Source: Phycisphaerae bacterium
Lineage (GTDB): Bacteria > Planctomycetota > Phycisphaerae > Phycisphaerales > SM1A02
Length of the DNA stretch: 26,478 bases
Direction of reading: 5' to 3'
NCBI GenBank assembly: GCA_002690755.1
Contig: NZFT01000063.1
Location: 13,433-39,910 of the forward strand
This document shows positions 17,435 through 24,785 of the stretch, piece by piece (the first letter of the stretch is position 1; each line of letters starts with the position of its first letter). The notes below the pieces were generated by a model. It searched no databases, was not told the origin of the DNA, and saw only the letters and a list, made by a program, of their open reading frames with translations. A program made the position numbers and the translations under genes.

Positions 17435-18403
17435 ATGCCACCGAAAATCGATCGACGAACCGCGCTGGCCGGACTTGGCGCCGGAATCGTCTCCGCGGGC
17501 GCGACCGGTCCGGCCGACGCCACGGACGATCCGGCACCGACGCCCGTTCGACGCTTTCAACAAGGTCGGAGCCCGTGGCCGCTCTGCCTCGACACGGCGA
17601 CGATCCGTCCGGCCTCCCTGCTCGACAAGGTGCGGATCGCCGCCGACGCCGGATTCGACGCGATCGAACCGTGGGACGGTGAACTCCGCGACTTCGAACG
17701 CGAGGGCGGCTCGCTTTCGGATCTGCGACGTCGGATCGAGGACGCGGGCCTCTTCGTCCCCTCGGTGATCGGACTCTGGAACGCCATTCCGCCCACGCGG
17801 GCCGAATGGGACGCGGGGCTTCCCGGGACGCGGGATCGCATGCGGATGGCGTCGACGATCGGCGCCCGGCACATCCAGGTGATCCCACAACCCGGCCGAC
17901 CCTGGCCTGAATTCGATCTCGCCTGGGCGAGCGCCCGCTATCGGGATCTGCTCGTGATGGGCCTGGAGGAGTTCGATCTGAATCCCGCGATGGTGTTCGT
18001 GCAGTTCCTGCCCGGCGTCGCCCGCCTCGGCCAGGCCGCGGCCATCGCGTTGGACGCCGACCATCCGAAGGCCCGGATCATCCCCGACGTCTTCCACATG
18101 CACATCGGCGACTCCGGGTTCTCCGGACTCCGGCAGCTGCAGGGCGACTTCATCGCGATCTTCCAGTTCAACGACGCCCCCGCAACGCCCGCCAAGCCCG
18201 ACTTGAAGGACGAACACCGGGTCTTCCCCGGCGACGGCATCCTGCCGCTGGAACAGTGCCTTCGAGACCTGCGCGACATCGGCTTCGAACGATGCGTCTC
18301 GCTCGAACTCTACAACCCCGAATACTGGAAGCGAGACCCGCAAGCCGTCGCCGAACAAGGCCGCCGCAAGACGTTGGCGGTGATCGAACGAGCCCTGGCG
18401 TGA
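17435..18403 (+). CDS. TAT-exported sugar isomerase/epimerase-like TIM-barrel protein
   Basis: A 322-residue protein of the xylose-isomerase-like/AP-endonuclease-2 TIM-barrel family. It starts with a twin-arginine-type signal (Asp-Arg-Arg-Thr-Ala-Leu-Ala-Gly-Leu at 6-14, then Gly/Ala-rich). Barrel marks: Gly-Phe-Asp-Ala-Ile-Glu78-Pro-Trp, Gly-Ala-Arg-His-Ile-Gln-Val-Ile-Pro, Ile-Pro-Asp218-Val-Phe-His221-Met-His, Gln-Phe-Asn-Asp247, the Gly-Asp-Gly-Ile-Leu-Pro loop and Ser-Leu-Glu291-Leu-Tyr; several of these usually bind a divalent metal. Members isomerise or epimerise sugars or cleave 3-keto-sugars. GGGAG precedes ATG 17435 at a good spacing; an ATG four bases earlier is out of frame. It is divergent from the hydrolase/synthetase operon (135-base gap) and convergent with the PLP-enzyme gene (31 bases). 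Substrate not determinable. Confidence 0.85.
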   Translation: MPPKIDRRTALAGLGAGIVSAGATGPADATDDPAPTPVRRFQQGRSPWPLCLDTATIRPASLLDKVRIAADAGFDAIEPWDGELRDFEREGGSLSDLRRRIEDAGLFVPSVIGLWNAIPPTRAEWDAGLPGTRDRMRMASTIGARHIQVIPQPGRPWPEFDLAWASARYRDLLVMGLEEFDLNPAMVFVQFLPGVARLGQAAAIALDADHPKARIIPDVFHMHIGDSGFSGLRQLQGDFIAIFQFNDAPATPAKPDLKDEHRVFPGDGILPLEQCLRDLRDIGFERCVSLELYNPEYWKRDPQAVAEQGRRKTLAVIERALA

Positions 18404-18434
18404 GACGCGACCGAAACGGCGGACGACCCGGCCC

Positions 18435-19676
18435 CTAGGACACCAGACCACATCGCCTAAGCGATCGATCCAGTTGTTCCCATCGCTGTTCGATGCTCCC
18501 GGTGTATCCGATCGACATCCGAAGAAGGCCCGGTGAGATTCCGGCCGCACTGATCGATTGCTCGTCCATTTCGCTCGAAGTCGAACTCGCGGAACAGGAC
18601 ATCAGCGTGTCGAAGTAGCCGAGACTGACGGCCATGAATCCGAATCCTTCGCGATTCTGAAGGACCTCCATGAGCGTCTCCGCACGCTCCCGCGTCCCCG
18701 CATCGATGGTCAGGAGTCCTCCGAACCCGAACTCCTCGCGTCCCAAACGCTTGAAGACCTCGTGGTCGGGATGGGATGGGAGTCCCGGATAGGAGACCGG
18801 CACGCCCGCGGCATCGAGCCGCGCGGCGAATTCCATCGCTCTTCCCGCGTGTTCCTTCATGCGCAGTGGCAGATGCGGGATCCTGAGACTGATCGAGTGG
18901 GCGACCTGGGGATCCATGGTCGGTCCGAGGATCATCAGCGGGCCGGTGTGAAGATCCATCAGGGAGCCGATGAACTCCCCGGTCCCCAGCACGGCGCCCG
19001 CGATGAAGTCGCTCGCACCGTTGACGAACTTGGTGAGCGAGTGAACGACGACGTCGGCCCCGTGCTCGATCGGTGAGATGGCGAGCGGCGTGAAGGTGTT
19101 GTCAACCACGAGTTTCGCGTCATGCCCGTGCGCGATCGAGGCGATCGCGGGAAGGTCGGTGACCCGGAGCGTCGGATTCGCGAGCGACTCGACGTACACG
19201 ACCTTGGTCCGATCCGTCATGGCGTTTCGAACCGCCTCGGGATCGGTCGCGTCCACGAACGTGGTCGTGATGCCGCACTTCCGCGGAAGGAACTCGGCGA
19301 GCATCGCCCAGGTGCCGCCGTAGAGGGTGTCGGAGGCCACCACGTGATCCCCTTGATCGAGCAGGCCGAGCAGGGCGGCACCGATCGCCCCCAGTCCGCT
19401 TGCCGCGCAGTACCCCGCCTCCGCGCCCTCCAGCGCCGCGAGTTGCCGTCCGAGCACGTAGACGGTCGGATTGAAGTGGCGTCCGTAGAGAAAGCAGCCA
19501 CCCTCGTCGGGGCCGAGTCGCCCCTGGAAGATCTCGGGCATCGTGCCCGCCTCCATGACCGTGAACGTCGTCGAGGCTTCGATCGACATGTTCACGCCGC
19601 CATGCTCGCCGAATTCATGCCGGAGGCTGGCCAATCGCTCGATCGGGGCTTCATCGCGTTCATCGTGCTCGGGCAT
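18435..19676 (-). CDS. Cys/Met-metabolism PLP-dependent enzyme (cystathionine gamma-synthase / methionine gamma-lyase type)
   Basis: A 413-residue cytoplasmic fold-type-I PLP enzyme, close to the usual 390-400 residues. Visible marks: Tyr64-Gly-Arg66-His-Phe-Asn-Pro-Thr (phosphate-binding Tyr and Arg from the partner subunit), Ala-Ala-Ser-Gly-Leu-Gly-Ala, Tyr119-Gly-Gly-Thr, Val-Asp192-Asn-Thr-Phe, and the Schiff-base Lys216 in His-Ser-Leu-Thr-Lys-Phe. Substrate choice between cystathionine synthesis, cystathionine or methionine gamma-cleavage cannot be settled from sequence alone. The start is placed at ATG 19676, with AAAGGA about ten bases upstream, rather than the in-frame TTG at 19748, whose extension is Ser/Asp/Glu-rich and not family-like. 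The leader carries a tandem repeat (19702-19736). It is a single gene, convergent with the TIM-barrel gene. Confidence 0.9.
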   Translation of the reverse strand: MPEHDERDEAPIERLASLRHEFGEHGGVNMSIEASTTFTVMEAGTMPEIFQGRLGPDEGGCFLYGRHFNPTVYVLGRQLAALEGAEAGYCAASGLGAIGAALLGLLDQGDHVVASDTLYGGTWAMLAEFLPRKCGITTTFVDATDPEAVRNAMTDRTKVVYVESLANPTLRVTDLPAIASIAHGHDAKLVVDNTFTPLAISPIEHGADVVVHSLTKFVNGASDFIAGAVLGTGEFIGSLMDLHTGPLMILGPTMDPQVAHSISLRIPHLPLRMKEHAGRAMEFAARLDAAGVPVSYPGLPSHPDHEVFKRLGREEFGFGGLLTIDAGTRERAETLMEVLQNREGFGFMAVSLGYFDTLMSCSASSTSSEMDEQSISAAGISPGLLRMSIGYTGSIEQRWEQLDRSLRRCGLVS

Positions 19677-20005
19677 GCGTGAAATGTCCTTTGCTGAAGT
19701 GAATCGGGCCTCATCCTCATCGGATGAAATCGGGCCCGAGTCCCCCAAAACCGCTTCGGAATTCCTGCGATTCCCACCTCACCGGGAAGTCCAATCCACG
19801 ATGGCCCGGGATTCGGAAAGGCCAATCTCACTCCCGCATGCACCTGATCGGGATCGGCCGGGAACTCCAGACGCGTGTCGTCGCCTTCCCTCGAGATGAA
19901 CACCTCCTGTTCGATGCCAGCGAGGATACGGACGTGGTTCCATCCATCGGGTCCGAATCGCTCGGTGCTCGGCGCCTTGACCATTCGGCGGATGAACCCG
20001 TACAT
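19592..20005 (-). pseudogene. Possible degraded ORF upstream of the PLP enzyme
   Basis: The reverse strand reads Met-Tyr-Gly-Phe-Ile-Arg-Arg-Met-Val-Lys from 20005 and continues with balanced, protein-like composition (Trp-Asn-His-Val-Arg-Ile-Leu-Ala-Gly-Ile, then Phe-Pro-Ala-Asp-Pro-Asp-Gln-Val) to about 19745, after which composition worsens and the frame runs 85 bases into the PLP-enzyme gene. Just upstream, a different frame (GTG at 20099) gives Leu-Ala-Phe-Ile-Ala-Pro-Met-Pro, again protein-like, before turning Arg-rich where the first frame begins. Two coding-like pieces in neighbouring frames suggest a decayed gene of about 110 residues or a one-base error near 20005. I do not recognise a family. 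Confidence 0.3.
19702..19736. repeat. Tandem nine-base repeats in the leader of the PLP-enzyme gene
   Basis: AATCGGGCC occurs at 19702-19710 and 19728-19736, 26 bases apart, flanking a CATCC/GGATG dyad. The pair sits 26 to 60 bases before the ATG at 19676, where an operator or leader control element would be expected. Function unproven. Confidence 0.3.
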
Positions 20006-20143
20006 TCATCGACTTCGTCGTCTCGAAGCCGACCGGTCCAGGCGTGGAAGGCATCGGCGCGATGAACGCCAACTCGGAACGCCGGACCTCGCCTGACACA
20101 TCAACTTCGTTTCGTCAGAACTTTCCCTCTGCAAAGGACCATC

Positions 20144-20713
20144 ATGAAGACCCAGGCGACCATCACCATCATCGGACTTCTCGCCGCCCCCCTCACGCTC
20201 GTCTCCTGCGGGTCCGTCCCGACCACCCAGGCCGAGATGAACACCAAGATGGACGAAGTCACCCCGAAGGCGAAGAAGAAGATCGCCGACATGGTCGAGC
20301 AGGACAGCACCCTGCAGCCCCTCGTGGACGACGCCTACGGCGTGATCATCTTCCCGAGCATCGCGAGCGGGGCGTTGATCCTCGGTGGCCAGGGCGGCGA
20401 CGGCGTGGTCTTCAAGGGTGGAGCGCCTTGGGGCGTCGCGAAGCTCGCGGCCGGATCGATCGGATTGCAGATCGGTGGCGAGACCTTCAGCGAGCTCGTG
20501 ATCATGAAGGACGAAGACGCGTTCAACACGGTCACCGCGAACAAGTTCTCCTTCACCGCGGGCCTGACCGCCTCCGCGGTCAAGGCCGGCGCCGCGCTCG
20601 ACGCCAGGTTCGAGAACGGCGTCGCGGCCTTCGTCTCGACCAATGGCGGCCTCATGGCGTCCGCCGCGATCGGGGGCCAGGAGATCTCCTGCTTCCCCGC
20701 CGACGTCGAGTGA
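20144..20713 (+). CDS. SYLF-domain (Ysc84-type) lipoprotein
   Basis: A 189-residue protein. The N-terminus is a lipoprotein signal with lipobox Leu19-Val-Ser-Cys22. The rest is a SYLF/DUF500 domain, a lipid-binding module: Ala-Tyr-Gly-Val-Ile-Ile-Phe-Pro-Ser near 64-72, Gly-Gly-Gln-Gly-Gly-Asp-Gly-Val-Val, Gly-Ser-Ile-Gly-Leu-Gln-Ile-Gly-Gly and Asn-Gly-Gly-Leu-Met-Ala-Ser toward the end. ATG 20144 has AAAGGA six bases upstream. Expected location is the periplasmic face of a membrane. It is 52 bases upstream of the antiporter gene, so co-transcription is likely. A second SYLF lipoprotein gene lies at the other side of the antiporter. Confidence 0.9.
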   Translation: MKTQATITIIGLLAAPLTLVSCGSVPTTQAEMNTKMDEVTPKAKKKIADMVEQDSTLQPLVDDAYGVIIFPSIASGALILGGQGGDGVVFKGGAPWGVAKLAAGSIGLQIGGETFSELVIMKDEDAFNTVTANKFSFTAGLTASAVKAGAALDARFENGVAAFVSTNGGLMASAAIGGQEISCFPADVE

Positions 20714-20765
20714 TCGACGACGGTCCGAATCGATCCGCGAACCCTGTTCCCCTCGGAATCCCCGC

Positions 20766-22484
20766 GTGCCTGATTTCTCCGGATGGACAATTCTGGGAGA
20801 GGTCCTGCTCCTCGTCGGCTCCGCGGTCGCGATGGGCGTGGTGCTGGAAGCCGTCGGAATCAGTGCGATCATCGGGTATCTGCTCGCCGGCGTCCTCCTC
20901 GGACCGAGTGCGCTCGACGTGGTGGGCGACAGCTCCAACTTCACGCTGATCGCGGAGCTCGGCGTCGCGCTCCTGCTCTTCTCGATCGGACTGGAGATGA
21001 CCCCGACGCGACTGCGGGGCTTCGGCTTCCGGGGGGCGGTCGCGGGAATGCTCCAGGTCTCGCTCACGATCTTCGCCGCCGCCGGGGTCGCCCTGCTCTT
21101 CGGCCTCGATGGCCGGGTGGCCCTGACCCTGGGCTGCATGGTCGCGCTGAGTTCGACGGCGGTGGTCGCACGGCTGCTGACCGATCGCGGCGAACTCGAA
21201 TCCAACCGGGGAAGATCGACGCTCGCGGTGCTCCTCACTCAGGATGGCTCGCTGGTCCCCGTGCTCATCCTGATCGGCCTGCTCGGCAACGGCGGTGGCG
21301 ACGCCGAGACCGCCACCGGCGTGGGTGGCCAGATCGCCAACGCCGCCGTGGGCCTGCTGGTGATGATCGCCACCATCGCGGTGGCGGGAATCTTCATCCT
21401 GCCACGCGTCTTCGACTCGATGATCCTTCGACGCAATCGCGATTTCGCGATCGTCACCGCGATCATCACCTGCCTTTCCGCGGCGTGGGGAAGTCATTCG
21501 CTCGGACTCTCCCCGGCCCTCGGGGCGTTCGTGGCGGGCGTGCTCCTCGCCCGGGTCTCCATCTCCCGCCAGATCCGGGCCGACACCGGCGCACTCCGAG
21601 CGGTGTTTCTCACGCTGTTCTTCGCCTCGGTCGGCATGCTGGCGAACGTTCGCGAACTGATCGAGCCGGAGATCCTCAAGTCGATGCTCGCCATCCTCGG
21701 CGTCGGCCTCGTACTGAAGATCGTGATCGCCTGGTTCGCGATCCGGGTCACCGGTGGCCATCGTCGCGTCGCGCTGGCCTCGGCACTGTGCCTCGCCCAG
21801 TTCGGCGAATTCAGTTTCGTGATCGGAACCGAGGCGCTGGGATCGGGCATCATCGATGCACCGATGTTCCAGGCCGCGATCGGCGCTTCCCTGGTCTCCC
21901 TCTTCGCCGCCCCGCTTCTCGTCGCCAAGGCGGTTCCCATCTCGACGGGCATCGAAGCCCTGCTCGTTCGAGTCCACGTCTGGAAGCGGATCGCGCCACC
22001 CGAAACCACGCCCCGCGACGAGATCTCCGGCCACGCCATCGTGGTGGGCTACGGACCGGCCGGCGAGGAGGTGGCCAACACCGCCGCCCTCGCGGGAATC
22101 GTTCCGTTGGTGATCGACATGAATCCCAGACTCGTGGCGGCGGCCCGGGAGGCGGGTTACCACGCGGAGCACGGTGACGCCGCCCAGCAGGAGATTCTCG
22201 CGCATGCCGTGGCGGAACGGGCCGCGGCCCTGGTGATGACGCTTCCGGAGCCGCAGATCGCCATGGCCACGATCAGTCAGTTCAGAGCCCTGAACGCCGA
22301 CGCGATCATCGTGGCCCGGGGCCGATACTCCCGATTCGTCGAGGCGATGCGGGAGGCGGGTGCCGACCACGTGATCAGCGAGGAGACGACCGCGGGAACG
22401 CTTCTCGGCGCCACGCTCGTCTCGAGGATGACCGGCGACACCAACGCGGCGGCGTCCGAACCATCGGAACCCGCGGAGGCGTGA
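20766..22484 (+). CDS. CPA2-family cation/proton antiporter with C-terminal TrkA-N domain (KefB/KefC-like)
   Basis: A 572-residue membrane protein. About 12 helices fill residues 5-400, with Leu-Leu-Ala-Gly-Val-Leu-Leu-Gly-Pro near 40, Glu-Leu-Gly-Val-Ala-Leu-Leu-Leu-Phe-Ser-Ile-Gly-Leu-Glu (typical CPA2 helix) near 60, Ala-Leu-Ser-Ser-Thr-Ala-Val-Val near 125 and Gln-Phe-Gly-Glu-Phe-Ser-Phe-Val near 345. Residues about 423-545 form a Rossmann TrkA-N (RCK) regulatory domain starting with Val-Val-Gly-Tyr-Gly-Pro-Ala-Gly; no TrkA-C domain follows. It should exchange potassium or sodium for protons across the inner membrane under nucleotide control. The start is GTG 20766, giving a clean first helix; earlier in-frame starts lie inside the SYLF gene. 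Ribosome-binding site is weak, suggesting dependence on the upstream gene. Confidence 0.93.
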   Translation: MPDFSGWTILGEVLLLVGSAVAMGVVLEAVGISAIIGYLLAGVLLGPSALDVVGDSSNFTLIAELGVALLLFSIGLEMTPTRLRGFGFRGAVAGMLQVSLTIFAAAGVALLFGLDGRVALTLGCMVALSSTAVVARLLTDRGELESNRGRSTLAVLLTQDGSLVPVLILIGLLGNGGGDAETATGVGGQIANAAVGLLVMIATIAVAGIFILPRVFDSMILRRNRDFAIVTAIITCLSAAWGSHSLGLSPALGAFVAGVLLARVSISRQIRADTGALRAVFLTLFFASVGMLANVRELIEPEILKSMLAILGVGLVLKIVIAWFAIRVTGGHRRVALASALCLAQFGEFSFVIGTEALGSGIIDAPMFQAAIGASLVSLFAAPLLVAKAVPISTGIEALLVRVHVWKRIAPPETTPRDEISGHAIVVGYGPAGEEVANTAALAGIVPLVIDMNPRLVAAAREAGYHAEHGDAAQQEILAHAVAERAAALVMTLPEPQIAMATISQFRALNADAIIVARGRYSRFVEAMREAGADHVISEETTAGTLLGATLVSRMTGDTNAAASEPSEPAEA

Positions 22485-22505
22485 CCCGGTCGCCGCCCGC
22501 GGTGA

Positions 22506-23168
22506 TCAACCGTCGAGGCTTCGCCAGAGCGAGGTCGCGCCGGCCGGCGGATCGACGTGACCGGAAAGGACGTCGAGAGGCAGCACGTGCTTTCCGTAGG
22601 AGGATCGCATCAGTTTCTCGTCGATGCTCACCCCGAGTCCACCGATCACCGCCCCGCCGTACAGACCCGAGCGCCGATCGATCACCACGGTCTCTTCACC
22701 CTCCAGCGGATCACCGACGCCTCCGGAGGCGCTGATCGCCGTCCCCGAAGCGGTCGCGAGGAATCGAGTCCCCTTGAACACGAAGTCGTTGAAGGCCGAC
22801 TCCGCGTTGAAGACGAGGACGACTTCGGTCGAGGTGCCGCCGATCTGGAGCCCGACGCTTCCCGAGATGTAGTCGAGGGGAAGCGGTGCCGACCAACCGT
22901 CGTCGAGCCGGCGGACCGCGACACCATGACCTCCGTGCATCCCGATGCCGAGCCCGCCACCGCCGATCTCCAACACCACCACCCCGGCGGCGTTCGCGAA
23001 CGTGCCGTCATCGACCCGCCCGTCGAGTCGAAAACCGTCGATGACCCGGGCGTCCTGCAGACTCTGGTAGGCGATGGTGTCCGGCCCGCAATTCGAGAGC
23101 CCGAGGACCATCCCCGCGAACAGCGGGACGATCGATCGGCGTTTCGGACGATGATGATGGTTCGACAT
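22506..23168 (-). CDS. Second SYLF-domain lipoprotein
   Basis: A 220-residue protein starting at ATG 23168; earlier in-frame starts would overlap the divergent porin gene and add Arg/Ser-rich sequence. The N-terminus has basic residues, a hydrophobic stretch and a lipobox-like Leu24-Ser-Asn-Cys27, with Asn at the -1 position being unusual. The SYLF marks parallel those of the gene at 20144: Gly-Val-Val-Val-Leu-Glu-Ile, a Gly-rich stretch, Ser-Gly-Ser-Val-Gly-Leu-Gln-Ile-Gly-Gly, Val-Phe-Asn-Ala-Glu-Ser-Ala-Phe-Asn and Ser-Gly-Leu-Tyr-Gly-Gly-Ala. Predicted lipid-binding envelope protein. It converges with the antiporter gene, 21 bases away, and is not a recent copy since identity by eye is limited to motifs. 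Confidence 0.82.
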   Translation of the reverse strand: MSNHHHRPKRRSIVPLFAGMVLGLSNCGPDTIAYQSLQDARVIDGFRLDGRVDDGTFANAAGVVVLEIGGGGLGIGMHGGHGVAVRRLDDGWSAPLPLDYISGSVGLQIGGTSTEVVLVFNAESAFNDFVFKGTRFLATASGTAISASGGVGDPLEGEETVVIDRRSGLYGGAVIGGLGVSIDEKLMRSSYGKHVLPLDVLSGHVDPPAGATSLWRSLDG

Positions 23169-23256
23169 GGGTGTTTTCACGGCGGTTCCAACGCTTGAAT
23201 GGTGTCTCCGGCCCCGACCGGTTGCGAGATGACGCGTCGCAGAGAAAGATAGACGC

Positions 23257-24690
23257 ATGAACCGATTCATGCACGCCGGGTTGCTCGTCACCCTTGCACA
23301 CGTCCCGGCCGGAATCGCCGAAGACGACGCTCCGCCGCTCCGGACGCCTCGCCTCGCGGATCTGGAACGCACCCGTCAAGCCGCGGACGCCGATCCCGAC
23401 GGCGGCTCCGGACCCTGGTTTTCGTCGCGAGGGCCCACGTCCCCGCTCGATCTCGACGCCCCCCGGACCGAACCGCTCGATCCGTTGTTCCCGGATCCGC
23501 TGGAGCCGGTGGTCCGCCCCCTCCGCAACCTCGACGACTGGACGCGCGGCGAACTCGGACTCGAGTGGAACGTCTACTACACCCTGCTCTATCAGCATGC
23601 GAGCCGGAGCGTCGACGACCAGCCTCGAGACGCGGGCACCGGGCGTCTCGACCTCGGTTTCAACTGGGTGCTCTTCGACGACCAGACCCTCGGCCGCGGC
23701 GGGGTCGGGTTTCTTCTCCGGAGCGGGGTCACGCTCGGCCAGCCCGATTCGTACACCGTCGGTGCCGCGGTGGGTGCGGCGCCGGTCAACCTCGACGCGC
23801 TCCAGTGGACCTACCCCACTTCGCCGGACCTTCTCTACTGGCATCAATCGTGGTGCGAGGAGCGGGTGATCGCTTCCGTGGGAAAGATCCATCCGAACCA
23901 GTTCATCCAGCTGAGTCGGATCGCGAACGACGAGAGCCGTCAGTTCCTCGCCGGGCCCTTCGACGGCCTCAACACGCTCGGGTCCAGTCTCGGCACCTAC
24001 ACCGGTGGCGCCGCCCTTCAGGTCCTCCCGGCCGACGGCATCTACGTCAACACGGTGTGGGCCGATCCGAACGGTGGTCCGGACCGGGGCCTGGGCTCCA
24101 TCGGAGACGGTGGCTGGTGGGCCGCGATGCAGATCGGTCTGGTCCCCGTGTTGGAGGGACTCGATGGATCCGAGGTCGAGGGAAACTGGAATCTCGTCTT
24201 CGCCGGCACCAACCAGGCGCTCTCGACCGCCCTGCTCGGCGCGACGGACTTGGGAACGTCGAACGGTACCGGTTTCGGCAACATCCTGCTCAACGGTCTT
24301 CAGGTCGCACCGTCCGCCGAATCCTCACGGGAGTGGGGTTGGGGCGCGATGGTCGAACAGGGGATCGCCTCGGATCTGGACATGCTCCTGCAGTACGGAT
24401 CGAGCACCGACGGGATGTCCGCGATCGATCGCCAGTTCAATGCCGTGCTTCAGTGGACCCGGCCCTTCGGTCGACGCGACGAGGCGATCGGCATCGGCTA
24501 CAGCTGGTCCCGCCCCACCGACCTCTACGCCGAACCACGACGGGAAATCCAGCTTGTGGAGGCCTACTACCGCATCCAGCTCACGGACAGCATGCAGATC
24601 TCGCCGGACCTGCAGGTGCTGCTCCGTCCGGCGACCGGCCCCGATCGGCCGGTCTACGTCTTCGGCATCAGGCTGAAGACCACCTTCTGA
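23257..24690 (+). CDS. OprB-like carbohydrate-selective porin
   Basis: A 477-residue outer-membrane beta-barrel protein. It starts with a short signal peptide (hydrophobic, cleavage near Gly-Ile-Ala-Glu). Aromatic/Gly-rich amphipathic strands alternate with Asp/Asn-rich loops throughout, and the last residue is Phe (Leu-Lys-Thr-Thr-Phe), as required for barrel assembly. OprB-like marks: Gly-Leu-Glu-Trp-Asn early, Val-Gly-Lys-Ile-His-Pro-Asn-Gln-Phe near 208, Gly-Ile-Gly-Tyr-Ser-Trp-Ser near 412, and Glu-Ala-Tyr-Tyr-Arg-Ile-Gln-Leu-Thr before the tail. Role: diffusion of sugars across the outer membrane. The gene is followed by a hairpin terminator and faces the oxidoreductase/DUF1080 genes, consistent with sugar use, though co-regulation is not shown. 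Confidence 0.83.
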   Translation: MNRFMHAGLLVTLAHVPAGIAEDDAPPLRTPRLADLERTRQAADADPDGGSGPWFSSRGPTSPLDLDAPRTEPLDPLFPDPLEPVVRPLRNLDDWTRGELGLEWNVYYTLLYQHASRSVDDQPRDAGTGRLDLGFNWVLFDDQTLGRGGVGFLLRSGVTLGQPDSYTVGAAVGAAPVNLDALQWTYPTSPDLLYWHQSWCEERVIASVGKIHPNQFIQLSRIANDESRQFLAGPFDGLNTLGSSLGTYTGGAALQVLPADGIYVNTVWADPNGGPDRGLGSIGDGGWWAAMQIGLVPVLEGLDGSEVEGNWNLVFAGTNQALSTALLGATDLGTSNGTGFGNILLNGLQVAPSAESSREWGWGAMVEQGIASDLDMLLQYGSSTDGMSAIDRQFNAVLQWTRPFGRRDEAIGIGYSWSRPTDLYAEPRREIQLVEAYYRIQLTDSMQISPDLQVLLRPATGPDRPVYVFGIRLKTTF

Positions 24691-24728
24691 TCGCAGCGCA
24701 GACCGGGATCCCGCCGAAGGCATGATGA

Positions 24729-24755
24729 AGGGCCGCCCCATGGAGGGACGGCCCT
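24729..24755. terminator. Hairpin terminator between porin and oxidoreductase genes
   Basis: AGGGCCG (24729-24735) pairs with CGGCCCT (24749-24755); three further C-G pairs extend the stem past a one-base bulge, leaving a six- to seven-base loop. It lies 39 bases after the porin stop and 31 bases beyond the convergent oxidoreductase stop, so it can serve both. Confidence 0.65.
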
Positions 24756-24785
24756 GTTCATCGATTCACGGTCGGGTTCCTCGAT

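Noticed and set aside
19677..19748. TTG start at 19748 for the PLP enzyme, adding 24 residues
   Set aside because: The extension is Ser/Asp/Glu-rich and not family-like, while ATG 19676 has a purine-rich ribosome-binding site.
19677..19760. SAM riboswitch upstream of the Cys/Met enzyme
   Set aside because: I see none of the conserved SAM-I or SAM-II core sequences in the leader.
20652..22370. 572-codon minus-strand open frame under the antiporter gene
   Set aside because: Asp/Arg/His/Gly-rich shadow of hydrophobic helices encoded on the plus strand.
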